Positions 25,143-34,141 of a stretch of 64,000 bases of DNA are shown piece by piece (position 1 is the first letter of the stretch; every line of letters starts with the position of its first letter). The stretch spans positions 446,501 through 510,500 of the forward strand of contig CALYLO010000001.1 in assembly GCA_944800085.1 (NCBI GenBank), written 5' to 3'. The position numbers and the translations under genes are program-made. The stretch is from Paenibacillus melissococcoides (GTDB lineage: Bacteria; Bacillota; Bacilli; Paenibacillales; Paenibacillaceae). The notes below the pieces were generated by a model. The model was not told where the DNA came from and searched no databases. It saw nothing but the letters and a program-made list of their open reading frames with translations.

Positions 25143-25811
25143 ATGGAGTTACAGCAATTTGCAGTCGTGGGGATGGGCAGATTCGGGTCGAGTCTGGCGC
25201 AGGAGCTGGTCGAGCTTGGCCATCAGGTGCTGGGGATCGACAAGGATGAAGAGGTTGTGTCGGAGATGAACAATGTCTTGACGCACGCCGTCGTTGCCGA
25301 TGCGTCGGATGAGGATGTGCTTCGTTCGCTCGGGATCCGTAATTTCGATTGCGCGATTGTCGCGATCGGGAATGATCTGCAGACGAGCATTCTCGTCAGC
25401 ATCCAAATGAAGGAGCTTGGCGTCAAAAAAGTGGTGGCCAAAGCCGTCTCTGAGCTGCACGGGCGCGTGCTGGAACGAATCGGCGTCGACCGGGTCATCT
25501 ACCCGGAACGGGATATGGGGATCCGGGTCGCCCACCAGCTGGTGTCGCCGAACCTTCTGGATTATATCGAGCTGTCCAAGGATTACACGATTGCGGAGCT
25601 GAGTGTTCCCGGCAGCTTGAGCGGCAAGACGCTCAAGGATGTCAATCCGAGAGCCCGGTACGGCTGCAGCATCGTGGCGCTGCATAAGCCGAACGGCGTC
25701 ATTATTGCTCCATCGGCCGAGGATGTCCTCCAGGACGAGGACGTCATGGTCGTCATCGGGACGAATGCCCAGATTGATCAATTCGAGGATCAGATCGGGA
25801 AGCGCAAGTAG
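25143..25811 (+). CDS. ktrA: Ktr regulatory RCK subunit
   Basis: This 222-residue cytosolic gating subunit has RCK_N (~1-135), a Rossmann fold beginning FAVVGMGRFGSSLAQEL that binds ATP/ADP, and RCK_C (~140-222, from IAELSVPGSLSGKTL), the domain that binds c-di-AMP in related KtrA/KtrC proteins. It lies 56 bases after ktrB in the same transcript and is followed by a terminator. Potassium uptake is thus probably controlled twice by c-di-AMP, at RNA and at protein level (established for relatives, inferred here). Confidence 0.92.
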   Translation: MELQQFAVVGMGRFGSSLAQELVELGHQVLGIDKDEEVVSEMNNVLTHAVVADASDEDVLRSLGIRNFDCAIVAIGNDLQTSILVSIQMKELGVKKVVAKAVSELHGRVLERIGVDRVIYPERDMGIRVAHQLVSPNLLDYIELSKDYTIAELSVPGSLSGKTLKDVNPRARYGCSIVALHKPNGVIIAPSAEDVLQDEDVMVVIGTNAQIDQFEDQIGKRK

Positions 25812-25818
25812 ATACGGC

Positions 25819-25852
25819 AAGCCCTCCGTGCCATTCCGGCGGAGGGCTTTGT
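25819..25852 (+). terminator. Terminator of ktrBA
   Basis: A 9-bp stem (25819-25827 with 25841-25849) and a GC-rich loop are followed by a short T tract. Confidence 0.7.
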
Positions 25853-25868
25853 TGTGTGCATGACGGGA

Positions 25869-26660
25869 TTAGAACAGAATTTTGGTCATAATCAATAAGA
25901 GCAGGAAGTAGCCGCTAAGGCCGGCCAACACATAGACGAAGCGGTTGTTCCGGGACACTTGGGCCTGCTCCAGCGATTCATAGATGGTCATCATGACCGA
26001 GACGAGCCAGGCCAGGCCTGCGATGGAGAGCGCCAAGGAATAGAATGACAGCAGCGTGATGATTCCGGCGACCGCGTAGATAGGCCCGTAAGGCATCTGC
26101 ATCGCGGCTAACTGCACGAAGAAGGTCTTGGCGTCAAGCTCCCGCCCGCCTTTCCAGCGGTTCACGAAGTAGAGCGAGCCGAAGAGGGCGGCCAAGGCGA
26201 CGAGATGGAGGAACATGAGCTGCAGGAAATACGAAAACGGCAGGACCGTGCTGCCAAGCCCGAACGGCAGGGAGCCGAAAATAACCCTAACAAATTGGTT
26301 GAGGAACAGATAGCCGAAGAGCGCAAATCCGACCGCAGATACGGCAGCCCCGATCACGCCGTACCAATAATCGGATCCCGTCGTCATAAAGCTTGCGGCC
26401 TGCGGCTCCTTCATGAGACGGATGACGCGCGCCATATCGATTTTCGGCGCGGACGTCTTCGGCGAGCCGTAACCCGGAGCGGGCGGCTGCACAGGCTCCT
26501 GCATATGGCGGGCAGAGAGCGATTGTTCCGCCGCGGCGGCAGTCTCCCGCCGATCCGGCGAGGATGCCGGGCCTTCCTCTGGCGGCCGCCCGTCATGAAC
26601 CCGGCACGTATGTACTTCGTGCTCCCGCAGCGGTTCGCCGCATCGATTGCATACTTTCAT
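25869..26660 (-). CDS. Zinc-ribbon membrane protein of unknown function
   Basis: This 263-residue protein begins with a short zinc-ribbon-like motif (CNRCGEPLREHEVHTC, residues 4-19). A Pro/Ala-rich linker (~25-75) follows, then about five membrane helices (~100-263, for example YWYGVIGAAVSAVGFALFGY and FYSLALSIAGLAWLVSVMM). The fold resembles Yip1-type four- to five-helix bundles, but no family is certain. A good ribosome site (CTAGGAGGTAGATAAG) precedes the ATG. It is convergent with ktrA and follows no obvious partner. Confidence 0.7.
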   Translation of the reverse strand: MKVCNRCGEPLREHEVHTCRVHDGRPPEEGPASSPDRRETAAAAEQSLSARHMQEPVQPPAPGYGSPKTSAPKIDMARVIRLMKEPQAASFMTTGSDYWYGVIGAAVSAVGFALFGYLFLNQFVRVIFGSLPFGLGSTVLPFSYFLQLMFLHLVALAALFGSLYFVNRWKGGRELDAKTFFVQLAAMQMPYGPIYAVAGIITLLSFYSLALSIAGLAWLVSVMMTIYESLEQAQVSRNNRFVYVLAGLSGYFLLLLIMTKILF

Positions 26661-26754
26661 CTTATCTACCTCCTAGATTTCCCCCATCATGCATGAACAT
26701 ATCGGGTCTCGTTTCTCTCTATTTGCAACAAAATTAGATTCGACACATCCTTTT

Positions 26755-27669
26755 CTATTCCTGCTTCGATTGCACATTCCATCCGGAGGCGGCCCGGGCC
26801 GTTTCTTCAATGAACCGCCTTGCGGTCAGACTGAGGGCGGCCTGCTTCGCATAGACAAGCGACGTGATCCGCTCCGTCTGCACCAGCTCTTTCAGATGAA
26901 TGGCGACGAGCCCGTTGTCGTCCAGCCATTCGGAGCGCAAGTATGATTGGGGGAGCAGCGCCGCCGCATGGCAGGGGGACAACAGGCGGACGATCGCTTC
27001 GAAGGAGTCGATCTCCATCCGGATGTCGGGCACGATGTGGTGGCGCCGGAACAGATCGTCGATCAGCTTGCGGTACCAGGTGCCTTTGGAGAACAGCAGC
27101 ATCGGAAGCTCGTTCAGCCAGGTGATCGAGCCTGGATTGCCGGAGGCCAAGGCATGCTCCCGCGGCACGACCAGTTCCAAATGGTCGGAGAACAGGGGGA
27201 GGCAGACGAGGCTCGGATCTCGGATCGCGTCGGCGACCAATCCGACATCGACCTTTTGATCGCGGATGAAGGAGATGATCTCGTGCGTCTTGCCGGTTAC
27301 GGTTTTCAATTGGGCTTCCGGATATTTTTCTACAAATAAAGAAACAAACAACGGCAGCGTCGTCTGCAGCGTCGTCAGGCTCGCCCCGATCGTCACGGAG
27401 GCATGGCCTTCGATTTTGTAATCCGCGATCGACTTCAAGAAATCAAGCTGACGGTTGCGAATGTCCAGCGCGAACTCATACGTAATCTGACCGACCCGGG
27501 TCAGCTCCAGCCGCTTGCCGTTCCGGATGAACAGATCGACGCCGAGCTCGCTCTCCAGCTTCGCGATCTGGCGCGAGAGGGCGGGCTGGGACAGATTGAG
27601 ACGCTTGGACGCCTGATTCAAGGTGGACAATTCAACGACGGTAGCGAACGATTCCAGCAAATCGAGCAT
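26755..27669 (-). CDS. LysR-family transcription regulator divergent from sdhCAB
   Basis: This 304-residue protein is a complete LysR regulator: an N-terminal winged HTH (TLNQASKRLNLSQPALSRQI, residues 16-35), the linker helix, and an effector domain with two Rossmann-like lobes (from ASVTIGASLTTLQTTLPLF). AAGGAGG stands before the ATG at 27669. It is transcribed away from sdhCAB across a 333-base region, the usual arrangement when such a regulator controls its neighbour and itself. A role in respiratory-substrate control of sdh is therefore plausible, but the effector is unknown. Confidence 0.88.
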   Translation of the reverse strand: MLDLLESFATVVELSTLNQASKRLNLSQPALSRQIAKLESELGVDLFIRNGKRLELTRVGQITYEFALDIRNRQLDFLKSIADYKIEGHASVTIGASLTTLQTTLPLFVSLFVEKYPEAQLKTVTGKTHEIISFIRDQKVDVGLVADAIRDPSLVCLPLFSDHLELVVPREHALASGNPGSITWLNELPMLLFSKGTWYRKLIDDLFRRHHIVPDIRMEIDSFEAIVRLLSPCHAAALLPQSYLRSEWLDDNGLVAIHLKELVQTERITSLVYAKQAALSLTARRFIEETARAASGWNVQSKQE

Positions 27670-27911
27670 CGGACTTCCTCCTTAACGTCACGGAATAAAC
27701 AGATAGGATTCCAGATAAATGAATTTGATATGCATAAAAGTTATTAAAATTATAAATACATTGCAATACCATTATAAGAGAAAAAGAGGTAACATGAGAA
27801 GTGTCACAACTTAGTCACAAGTATGGAGAGCGGTTACAACGGCATCACCCAAGAGATTCAGTCGCATGACATAATGTGGATCGCCTCTGATTTCGCAAAA
27901 ATGACAAAATG

Positions 27912-27940
27912 TTGACGCTTTCGACAGGCACGGGTAAAAT
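27912..27940 (+). promoter_or_regulatory. Sigma-A promoter of sdhCAB
   Basis: TTGACG (27912-27917), an exact 17-base spacer and TAAAAT (27935-27940). The wider 27670-28002 region is AT-rich on the LysR side and has GTCACAA-type direct repeats near 27802-27820, possible operator sites. No gene is visible in it. Confidence 0.65.
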
Positions 27941-28002
27941 GAGGGTTGTTTCAATTACCAAAATCTACTGGTACGTACATGGAAAGGGGAAACGGCACGC
28001 TT

Positions 28003-28677
28003 ATGAAACGAGGTTATTTTTACTTGCGGAAGTTGCATTCGCTTCTCGGGATTATCCCGCTCGGCTTCTTTCTTGTGGAGCATATGCTGACCAACTTCTC
28101 GGCATTTGACGGCGGGAAGGAAGCGTTTCAGAGCAGCGTCAAGATGTTGAATGATCTGCCGCTCATATTCTTTCTCGAGCTGTTCGGCATCTGGCTTCCG
28201 CTTCTGTATCACGGAGTGTATGGTCTCTATATCGCCTATACGGCGAAGAACAACGTAGGGAACTTCAACTACGGGCGGAACGTGGCATTTTTATGGCAGC
28301 GGATTACGGGAGTCATCACGTTTATTTTCGTCACCTGGCATGTGTTCGAGACGCGCTTCCAGATTACGCTCGGCAATGTAACCCATGAAGAGCTCGGCAC
28401 CCATATGAACGGTATCGTGTCTCAGCCGCTCATGTTCGCCGTCTATATCATCGGGGTCATCGCCGCGTCGTACCATTTCACGAACGGCCTGTGGGCTTTC
28501 CTCGTCAGCTGGGGCATCACGATCGGCCCGCGCGCGCAGCAGGTGTCGGCCAAGATTTGCATGGGCTTGTTCGTGATTATGTCCGTCTTGTTCGTATTAT
28601 CGCTGATCGGCTTCCGCAGCGAAGAGTTCCAGGCGGCTTCCGTTATGATGGATACAGTGAAATCGGTTATTGGTTAA
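28003..28677 (+). CDS. sdhC: Succinate dehydrogenase cytochrome b558 subunit
   Basis: This ~224-residue membrane anchor of complex II has five membrane helices and two heme b groups (B. subtilis type). Likely heme-ligating His residues are in LRKLHSLLG, LVEHMLTN, LLYHGVYG, VTWHVFETR and ASYHFTNG. The start at 28003 (MKRGYFYLRK) matches the family N-terminus, with AAAGGGG 13 bases before it. An alternative ATG at 27979 has no ribosome site. It is the first gene of sdhCAB and transfers electrons to menaquinone. Confidence 0.92.
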   Translation: MKRGYFYLRKLHSLLGIIPLGFFLVEHMLTNFSAFDGGKEAFQSSVKMLNDLPLIFFLELFGIWLPLLYHGVYGLYIAYTAKNNVGNFNYGRNVAFLWQRITGVITFIFVTWHVFETRFQITLGNVTHEELGTHMNGIVSQPLMFAVYIIGVIAASYHFTNGLWAFLVSWGITIGPRAQQVSAKICMGLFVIMSVLFVLSLIGFRSEEFQAASVMMDTVKSVIG

Positions 28678-28692
28678 GGGGGAGGACGCATA

Positions 28693-30459
28693 ATGGCTAA
28701 ACAGAAAATCATCGTCGTCGGCGGCGGTCTCGCCGGTCTGATGGCTGTCGTAAAAGCAGCGGAGGCAGGCGTGCACGTGGACCTGTTCTCTCTGGTTCCC
28801 GTCAAGCGGTCCCACTCCGTATGCGCCCAGGGCGGAATCAACGGGGCGGTCAACACGAAGGGGGAAGGCGACTCGCCATGGGAGCATTTTGACGATACGG
28901 TATACGGCGGGGACTTCCTCGCGAACCAGCCTCCGGTCAAGGCAATGTGCGAAGCGGCGCCGGGCATCATTCATTTGATGGACCGGATGGGGGTTATGTT
29001 CAGCCGCACGCCGGAAGGCCTGCTTGATTTCCGCCGCTTCGGCGGCACGCAGTATCACCGGACGGCATTCGCCGGAGCTACCACCGGCCAGCAGCTCCTG
29101 TATGCGCTTGACGAGCAGGTGCGACGTTGGGAGACCGCCGGCCTCGTCACCAAATATGAGCATTGGGAATTCCTGTCGGCCGTTATCGACGAAGATCAAG
29201 TATGCCGCGGCATCACGGCGCAGGATCTCCGCTCCATGGAGATCAAGTCGTTTGCGGCCGATGCGGTCATCCTTGCGACGGGCGGTCCCGGCATTATTTT
29301 CGGCAAGACGACGAACTCGGTCATCAATACCGGAACGGCAGCCAGCGCTGTCTATCAGCAGGGCGTCCGCTATGCGAACGGGGAATTCATTCAGATTCAC
29401 CCGACCGCCATTCCGGGAGACGACAAGCTGCGGCTCATGTCCGAGTCGGCGCGCGGCGAAGGCGGACGGATCTGGACCTACAAGGACGGCAAGCCATGGT
29501 ACTTCCTCGAAGAGAAGTATCCGGCCTACGGGAACCTCGTGCCGCGCGACATCGCGACTCGGGAAATTTTCCATGTCTGCGTCGATCTGAAGCTCGGCAT
29601 CAACGGCGAGAACATGGTCTACCTCGATCTGTCGCACAAGGATCCGAAGGAGCTTGACGTCAAGCTCGGCGGCATTATCGAGATTTACGAGAAGTTCATG
29701 GGCGACGACCCGCGCAAAATTCCGATGAAAATCTTCCCGGCTGTCCACTATTCGATGGGCGGCATGTGGGTCGATTACAATCAGATGACGAATATTAAGG
29801 GCCTGTTCGCCGCAGGGGAATGCGAATACCAGTATCACGGGGCGAACCGTCTCGGCGCCAATTCCCTCCTGTCGGCCATTTTCGGCGGCATGGTCGCGGG
29901 GCCGAAGGCCGTGGAATATATCCGCGGACTGGATAAGTCCGTCGAGGATGTCTCCTCCAGCCTATTCGACCGCGAAGTCAAGCTGAGAGCGGATCGTTAC
30001 GATAATCTGCTCAAGATGGACGGCAGCGAGAATGCCTATGTTCTCCATAAAGAGCTGGGCGAATGGATGACGAACAATATGACGGTCGTCCGCTACAATT
30101 CGAAGCTGGAAGACACCATCGTGAAGATTAAAGAGCTGAAGCAGCGTTATGGGAACATCAATATGTCGGATACGGCACGCTGGAACAACCAGGCCGCCAG
30201 CTTCACGCGCCAACTGTGGAACATGCTTGAGCTGGCCGAAGCGATGACGAAGAGCGCCTTGCTTCGCAATGAAAGCCGCGGCGCCCATTACAAGCCGGAC
30301 TTCCCTGAGCGGAACGACCAGGATTTCCTCAAGACGACGATTGCCGCCTGGACGCCGGAAGGACCGGAGATCAGCTACGAAGAGGTAGACGTATCGCTTA
30401 TTCAACCGCGGAAGCGCGATTATACGACGGATAAAAAAAGTAAAAAGAAAGGAGAATAA
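28693..30459 (+). CDS. sdhA: Succinate dehydrogenase flavoprotein subunit
   Basis: This 588-residue catalytic subunit oxidises succinate to fumarate. The FAD-binding motif is IIVVGGGLAGLMAVVKAAEAG. RSHSVCAQGGINGA contains the His that binds FAD covalently. HPTAIPGDDKLRLMSESARGEGG holds the substrate-binding loop, and HYSMGGMWVDYNQMTNIKGLFAAGECEYQYHGANRLGANSLL the C-terminal active-site Arg. AAGGGGGAGG precedes the ATG, 16 bases after sdhC. Length and motifs are normal for the non-classical Firmicute type. Confidence 0.96.
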   Translation: MAKQKIIVVGGGLAGLMAVVKAAEAGVHVDLFSLVPVKRSHSVCAQGGINGAVNTKGEGDSPWEHFDDTVYGGDFLANQPPVKAMCEAAPGIIHLMDRMGVMFSRTPEGLLDFRRFGGTQYHRTAFAGATTGQQLLYALDEQVRRWETAGLVTKYEHWEFLSAVIDEDQVCRGITAQDLRSMEIKSFAADAVILATGGPGIIFGKTTNSVINTGTAASAVYQQGVRYANGEFIQIHPTAIPGDDKLRLMSESARGEGGRIWTYKDGKPWYFLEEKYPAYGNLVPRDIATREIFHVCVDLKLGINGENMVYLDLSHKDPKELDVKLGGIIEIYEKFMGDDPRKIPMKIFPAVHYSMGGMWVDYNQMTNIKGLFAAGECEYQYHGANRLGANSLLSAIFGGMVAGPKAVEYIRGLDKSVEDVSSSLFDREVKLRADRYDNLLKMDGSENAYVLHKELGEWMTNNMTVVRYNSKLEDTIVKIKELKQRYGNINMSDTARWNNQAASFTRQLWNMLELAEAMTKSALLRNESRGAHYKPDFPERNDQDFLKTTIAAWTPEGPEISYEEVDVSLIQPRKRDYTTDKKSKKKGE

Positions 30460-30461
30460 CG

Positions 30462-31226
30462 ATGGCGGAAGCAGTGGCATCATCCAAGAAGATCAAGTTC
30501 ATTGTGACGCGTCAGGATTCGCCTGATGCGGCTCCTTATACCGAAGAGTTCGAAATTCCGTATCGCCCGAATATGAACGTCATCAGCGCCCTGATGGAGA
30601 TTCAGCGGAATCCCGTCAACGCATCGGGCAAAGCGACGGCTCCGGTCTGCTGGGAGTCGAACTGCCTGGAAGAAGTATGCGGCGCCTGCTCGATGGTCAT
30701 CAACGGCAAGCCGCGCCAAGCCTGCTCGGCCCTGATCGACAAGCTGGAGCAGCCGATTCGCATCGCTCCAATGAAGACGTTCCCGGTCGTGCGCGACCTG
30801 GTCATCAATCGGGAGCGGATGTTCCATGCGCTGAAGCGCGTCAAGGCCTGGATTCCGATTGACGGCACATATGATCTGGGGCCGGGACCCCGCATGGCGG
30901 AGACGAAGCGGCAGTGGGCGTATGAACTGTCGAAGTGCATGACTTGCGGCGTCTGTCTCGAAGCTTGCCCGAACGTGAATGACAAGACAAGCTTCATCGG
31001 ACCGGCGCCGATATCGCAAGTCCGTCTGTTCAATGCGCATCCGACGGGCGAGATGAACAAGGATGAGCGCCTGGAGGCCCTCCTGGACGATGGCGGCATT
31101 GAAGGCTGCGGCAACTCGCAGAACTGCGTCCGCTCCTGTCCGAAGGAGATTCCATTGACGACCTCCATCGCGGAAATGAATAAAGACACGACCAAACTGA
31201 TGTTCAAGCGCTGGTTCAAAATGTAA
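30462..31226 (+). CDS. sdhB: Succinate dehydrogenase iron-sulfur subunit
   Basis: This 254-residue electron-transfer subunit has an N-terminal plant-ferredoxin domain with the [2Fe-2S] cysteines in CWESNCLEEVCGACSM...QAC (residues ~65-88). The C-terminal domain has CMTCGVCLEACP for one cubane cluster, with remaining ligands in CGNSQNCVRSCPKEI. The start follows AAAGGAG immediately after the sdhA stop (2 bases apart). It is the last gene of the operon, before the terminator at 31250. Confidence 0.95.
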   Translation: MAEAVASSKKIKFIVTRQDSPDAAPYTEEFEIPYRPNMNVISALMEIQRNPVNASGKATAPVCWESNCLEEVCGACSMVINGKPRQACSALIDKLEQPIRIAPMKTFPVVRDLVINRERMFHALKRVKAWIPIDGTYDLGPGPRMAETKRQWAYELSKCMTCGVCLEACPNVNDKTSFIGPAPISQVRLFNAHPTGEMNKDERLEALLDDGGIEGCGNSQNCVRSCPKEIPLTTSIAEMNKDTTKLMFKRWFKM

Positions 31227-31249
31227 CCAGAGCAGCGGCAGGCCATAGG

Positions 31250-31275
31250 GCGTCCCGGGAGCGGGGCGCTCTTTT
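31250..31275 (+). terminator. Terminator of sdhCAB
   Basis: A 7-bp GC-rich stem with one wobble (31250-31256 with 31263-31269) and a 6-nt loop are followed by TCTTTTT. Confidence 0.7.
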
Positions 31276-31290
31276 TGATCATGGCCTCGG

Positions 31291-31470
31291 TATGCGGGAC
31301 GTGATAGGGGGCCAACGCGAAATGCGGACTGTGATAGGCGGCCAACGCGAAATGCGGGTCGTGATAGGGGGCCAATGCGAAATGCGGACTGTGATCTTTT
31401 GTTAAGGCGAAATGCGGCTCTTGCTATGCTGTCAACGCGATATGTGGACCGTGATATGCTCTCATCCGCT
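31291..31470. repeat. Six-copy 30-bp tandem repeat
   Basis: Consecutive 30-base units (consensus AATGCGGACTGTGATAGGGG, then GCCAACGCGA) run without spacers. Units 1-4 are close copies. Unit 5 (from ~31411) and unit 6 (from ~31441) drift. On the minus strand a unit is ten codons (PHFALAPYHD-like), but a stop in unit 5 and missing start signals argue against a protein. It sits directly after the sdhB terminator. Confidence 0.9.
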
Positions 31471-31509
31471 CTGTAACTCGACTCGCTGGCGGATGCCGGT
31501 ATTAAAGGC

Positions 31510-31760
31510 TAAAGGCGCGAACGATGAATCCTGCAAATCTGCAGGATTGTTCTCGTTTGGAAGCTGTTTTGGATGAAATTGATGCAAATCTACATCTTTT
31601 CCCCCCTCGCATTTCAAATCCAAGCCTATAAGCACAAAATTGATGCCTTTTTGCAGGAATCTCTTTTTCAAAATAGAGCTTCACCGGGAAAACTGCATTA
31701 TTGCAGGATTGGCCCGGCAATTGCAGTATTAGCGCGGCAATTGCAGGGATGCGCGGAGCA
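31510..31760. repeat. Dispersed TGCAGGA-type intergenic repeat, copy 2
   Basis: Non-coding stretch with at least six TGCAGGAT-, TTGCAGGAAT- or TTGCAGTAT-like words, including a near-palindrome ATCCTGCAAATCTGCAGGAT at 31528. Related to the stretches at 3690 and 54905. Confidence 0.45.
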
Positions 31761-31909
31761 ATATGCTTCCGGCCGCAGCAATAATTTTGACGAATCGGTG
31801 AATTTTATATTTCCGAAGGCAGCAATTTCCTTTATAGTAATGGTAAATATATGCATCACCTCTACATCACCTTGAGTCTGGAACAGACAGGATACAGGAG
31901 GGATCTTCA

Positions 31910-32299
31910 TTGCGTAAATCCTATGCGAACTGCGAAAGCGGCGCTACGGCGTGCTTCCGGATGTTCTTCCCGCACATTAAGGAAGCGGTCGATCAGTGGG
32001 ATCCTATCGGCCTGCTGGCATTGGGCGCGCCATCTGACGAGTACGACAGCTTGTCCCTGCATATTACGCTGATGTATGCAAAGCGTCCGGAGCCGGACGG
32101 TATGGCTGTGCAATTGGAGCGATACATGGAGGAGCAATTCGGCCTCGGCCCGGCAGCTATGCCGCCAGAGCGGGGGGAAGCGTGGACGCGAAGCATTCGG
32201 ACGTTTTGTCACCACTTACTTGAGGATGAATGGCTGTACGAGCGGTATGAGGATTGGCGGCTTCACCGCGGGACCTGTCATACGACCGAGGTATGCTGA
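31910..32299 (+). CDS. Hypothetical protein
   Basis: This 129-residue soluble protein has no signal peptide or membrane helix. It contains IKEAVDQWDPIGLLALGAPSDEYD in the N-terminal half, a phrase seen in small DUF1871-like proteins, so membership there is possible. A Trp-rich C-terminus (DEWLYERYEDWRLHRG) follows. The TTG at 31910 is chosen as start because GGAGGG lies seven bases upstream. Its neighbours suggest no role. Confidence 0.6.
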   Translation: MRKSYANCESGATACFRMFFPHIKEAVDQWDPIGLLALGAPSDEYDSLSLHITLMYAKRPEPDGMAVQLERYMEEQFGLGPAAMPPERGEAWTRSIRTFCHHLLEDEWLYERYEDWRLHRGTCHTTEVC

Positions 32300-32337
32300 C
32301 GGCTGCGGGCCAACTGCTCGGAAGAAGAAGGAAGCAC

Positions 32338-32385
32338 CCTGCCCTCCCGGCCGAATCCGAGTACCGGCATCGGGAAGGGCAGGGC
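32338..32385. terminator. Possible bidirectional terminator hairpin
   Basis: A long imperfect stem (CCCTGCCCTCCCG with CGGGAAGGGCAGGG) lies between two convergent genes. There is no good T run on either side, so function is uncertain. Confidence 0.35.
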
Positions 32386-32412
32386 TTGCATACCGCTGCC
32401 GCGGCTGTCCGG

Positions 32413-33780
32413 TCAGCGGAATAGCCTTTTGATGATATCCAGCCTCCGGGCGGCACCCGGATAGCGGAAGGAGAAATCAAAGGCGGTCGTCTGATAGAGG
32501 ACGCTCTTCCGATGGCTGAACGTATGGAAGCTGTGAACGCCGTGATAGCTGCCGATTCCGCTCTCGCCGACCCCGCCGAACGGGAGATACGGCGTAGCCA
32601 GGTGCATAAGCGTATCATTGATGCAGCCGCCGCCGAAGGACAATCGCTGGACGACGCGCTGCTGCAAGCCCCGATCGGCCGTGAACAGATAGAGCGCGAG
32701 CGGCTTCGGCCGATCGAGGATCGCTTGCTCGGCTTCCTCGTAAGCATCGTACGTGAGAATCGGCAGGATCGGGCCGAATATTTCCTCCTGCATGACCGGC
32801 GATGACCAGTCCGCTTCCGTTAGGACGGTCGGGGCCATGCGGAGCCTCTTCCGGTCGGATTCGCCGCCGAAGGCGATGCGGCCGTTGTCCAGGAAGCCGC
32901 GGAGCCGCTCCCAGTGCCGCTCGCTGACGATGGAGGCGTACTCTTCGCTGTCGAGCGGCCGCGGCCCGAAGAATTGGCGGACCGCCTGTTCCAGCTCGCG
33001 GATGAGCTCATCGCGGCGGGTGTGATGGACGTATACATAGTCCGGCGCGACGCAGGTCTGCCCGGCATTCGTCCATTTGCCGAAGGCGATCCGCCTGGCC
33101 GCGAGCTTCATATCGGCGTCATGATGGACGATGCAGGGGCTCTTGCCGCCCAACTCCAGCGTGACCGGAATCAGGCGGGAGGCCGCCGCCTCCATGACCA
33201 GCTTGCCGACCGGGACGCTGCCCGTGAAGAAAATATAATCGAACGGCCATGCCAACAGCTCGCGGGCTGTCTCGGCGTCCCCCTGCACGACGGTGACATG
33301 GCCCGGATCGAACGTCTCCCGAACGAGCCGTTCCAGCACCGCGCCGGTGTGCGGCGTCAGTTCCGACGGCTTCAGCACCGCGGTGTTGCCAGCGGCCACA
33401 GCGCCGATAAGCGGGGCGAGGGCCAACTGGAACGGATAATTCCAGGGCGCGATGATGAGCGCGCTGCCGTACGGCTCGGGCACGATCATGCCCCGGCTTC
33501 CCAGATGGGTGAGGGCCGTCTTGGCGCGGCGCGGCTTCGCCCAGCGGCTGACACGACGCGCAGCAAGCCGCGCTTCCTCCAGCACGATGCCGATCTCGGT
33601 CATGTACGCTTCGGACGCGCTTTTCCCCAAGTCCTGCCGAAGCGCGGCGGTGATGTCCTGTTCCATCCCGCGCACGCGGTCGGCGAGGCGGGTTAGAGCT
33701 GCGCGCCGCTCCTTCACGTCACGGGTGCGCCCTTCGCGGTAATACGTTTTTTGCAGTTCCAACAGAGCCGGATCTGTCAT
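32413..33780 (-). CDS. Aldehyde dehydrogenase (class 3-like)
   Basis: This ~455-residue NAD(P)-dependent aldehyde dehydrogenase has the short class 3 layout. The catalytic Glu is in VTLELGGKSPCIV, the catalytic Cys in NAGQTCVAPDYVYVH, and the cofactor region is IFFTGSVPVGKLVMEAAA. A class 3-type C-terminus (YLPFGGVGESGIGSYHG) is followed by a hydrophobic/basic tail. Similar proteins oxidise medium- and long-chain fatty aldehydes. The ATG at 33780 follows GAGGAGG. An extension to 33816 lacks support. It has no operon partners. Confidence 0.9.
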   Translation of the reverse strand: MTDPALLELQKTYYREGRTRDVKERRAALTRLADRVRGMEQDITAALRQDLGKSASEAYMTEIGIVLEEARLAARRVSRWAKPRRAKTALTHLGSRGMIVPEPYGSALIIAPWNYPFQLALAPLIGAVAAGNTAVLKPSELTPHTGAVLERLVRETFDPGHVTVVQGDAETARELLAWPFDYIFFTGSVPVGKLVMEAAASRLIPVTLELGGKSPCIVHHDADMKLAARRIAFGKWTNAGQTCVAPDYVYVHHTRRDELIRELEQAVRQFFGPRPLDSEEYASIVSERHWERLRGFLDNGRIAFGGESDRKRLRMAPTVLTEADWSSPVMQEEIFGPILPILTYDAYEEAEQAILDRPKPLALYLFTADRGLQQRVVQRLSFGGGCINDTLMHLATPYLPFGGVGESGIGSYHGVHSFHTFSHRKSVLYQTTAFDFSFRYPGAARRLDIIKRLFR

Positions 33781-33816
33781 GGATGACGCCTCCTCTTCCC
33801 AATCGCAATGCTTCAT

Positions 33817-34141
33817 GACCTCATTACATCATATTTTATTGCGGTTTGCATTGAACTTCTTGCTGATTCATAATAAAAGTATCTAATTCAATGATATTCC
33901 GAGTTTTTTCTGTGCGATTACGTCACGACTATGGAACGCGGGAGAGGAATGTCATCTCACATCTTCGCTGCCCGATCCGAACCAAGTGCGCCAGCCAAGC
34001 CGCCGCCGATTCGCTTGTTCTGTCTTCCGGCATGGGCGCTGCTTACTTTGACAAGAGAAAGGCTATCATAACTCGGATTGCCCGCGCATAACACAGAACA
34101 AGACACCGACATTCATAGTCTAGAGAGGAGACAATAACATT
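33817..34141 (+). other. Gene-free stretch
   Basis: About 325 bases between divergent genes. The only notable element is a TTGACA near 34048, without a well-spaced -10. It is the probable promoter region of the phosphoesterase gene. Confidence 0.4.

Noticed and set aside
28597..29838. Long minus-strand frame opposite sdhA
   Set aside because: Shadow of sdhA. No start signal, and sdhA is certain from its motifs.
31291..31470. CRISPR array
   Set aside because: The 30-bp units are contiguous with no unique spacers and no cas genes.
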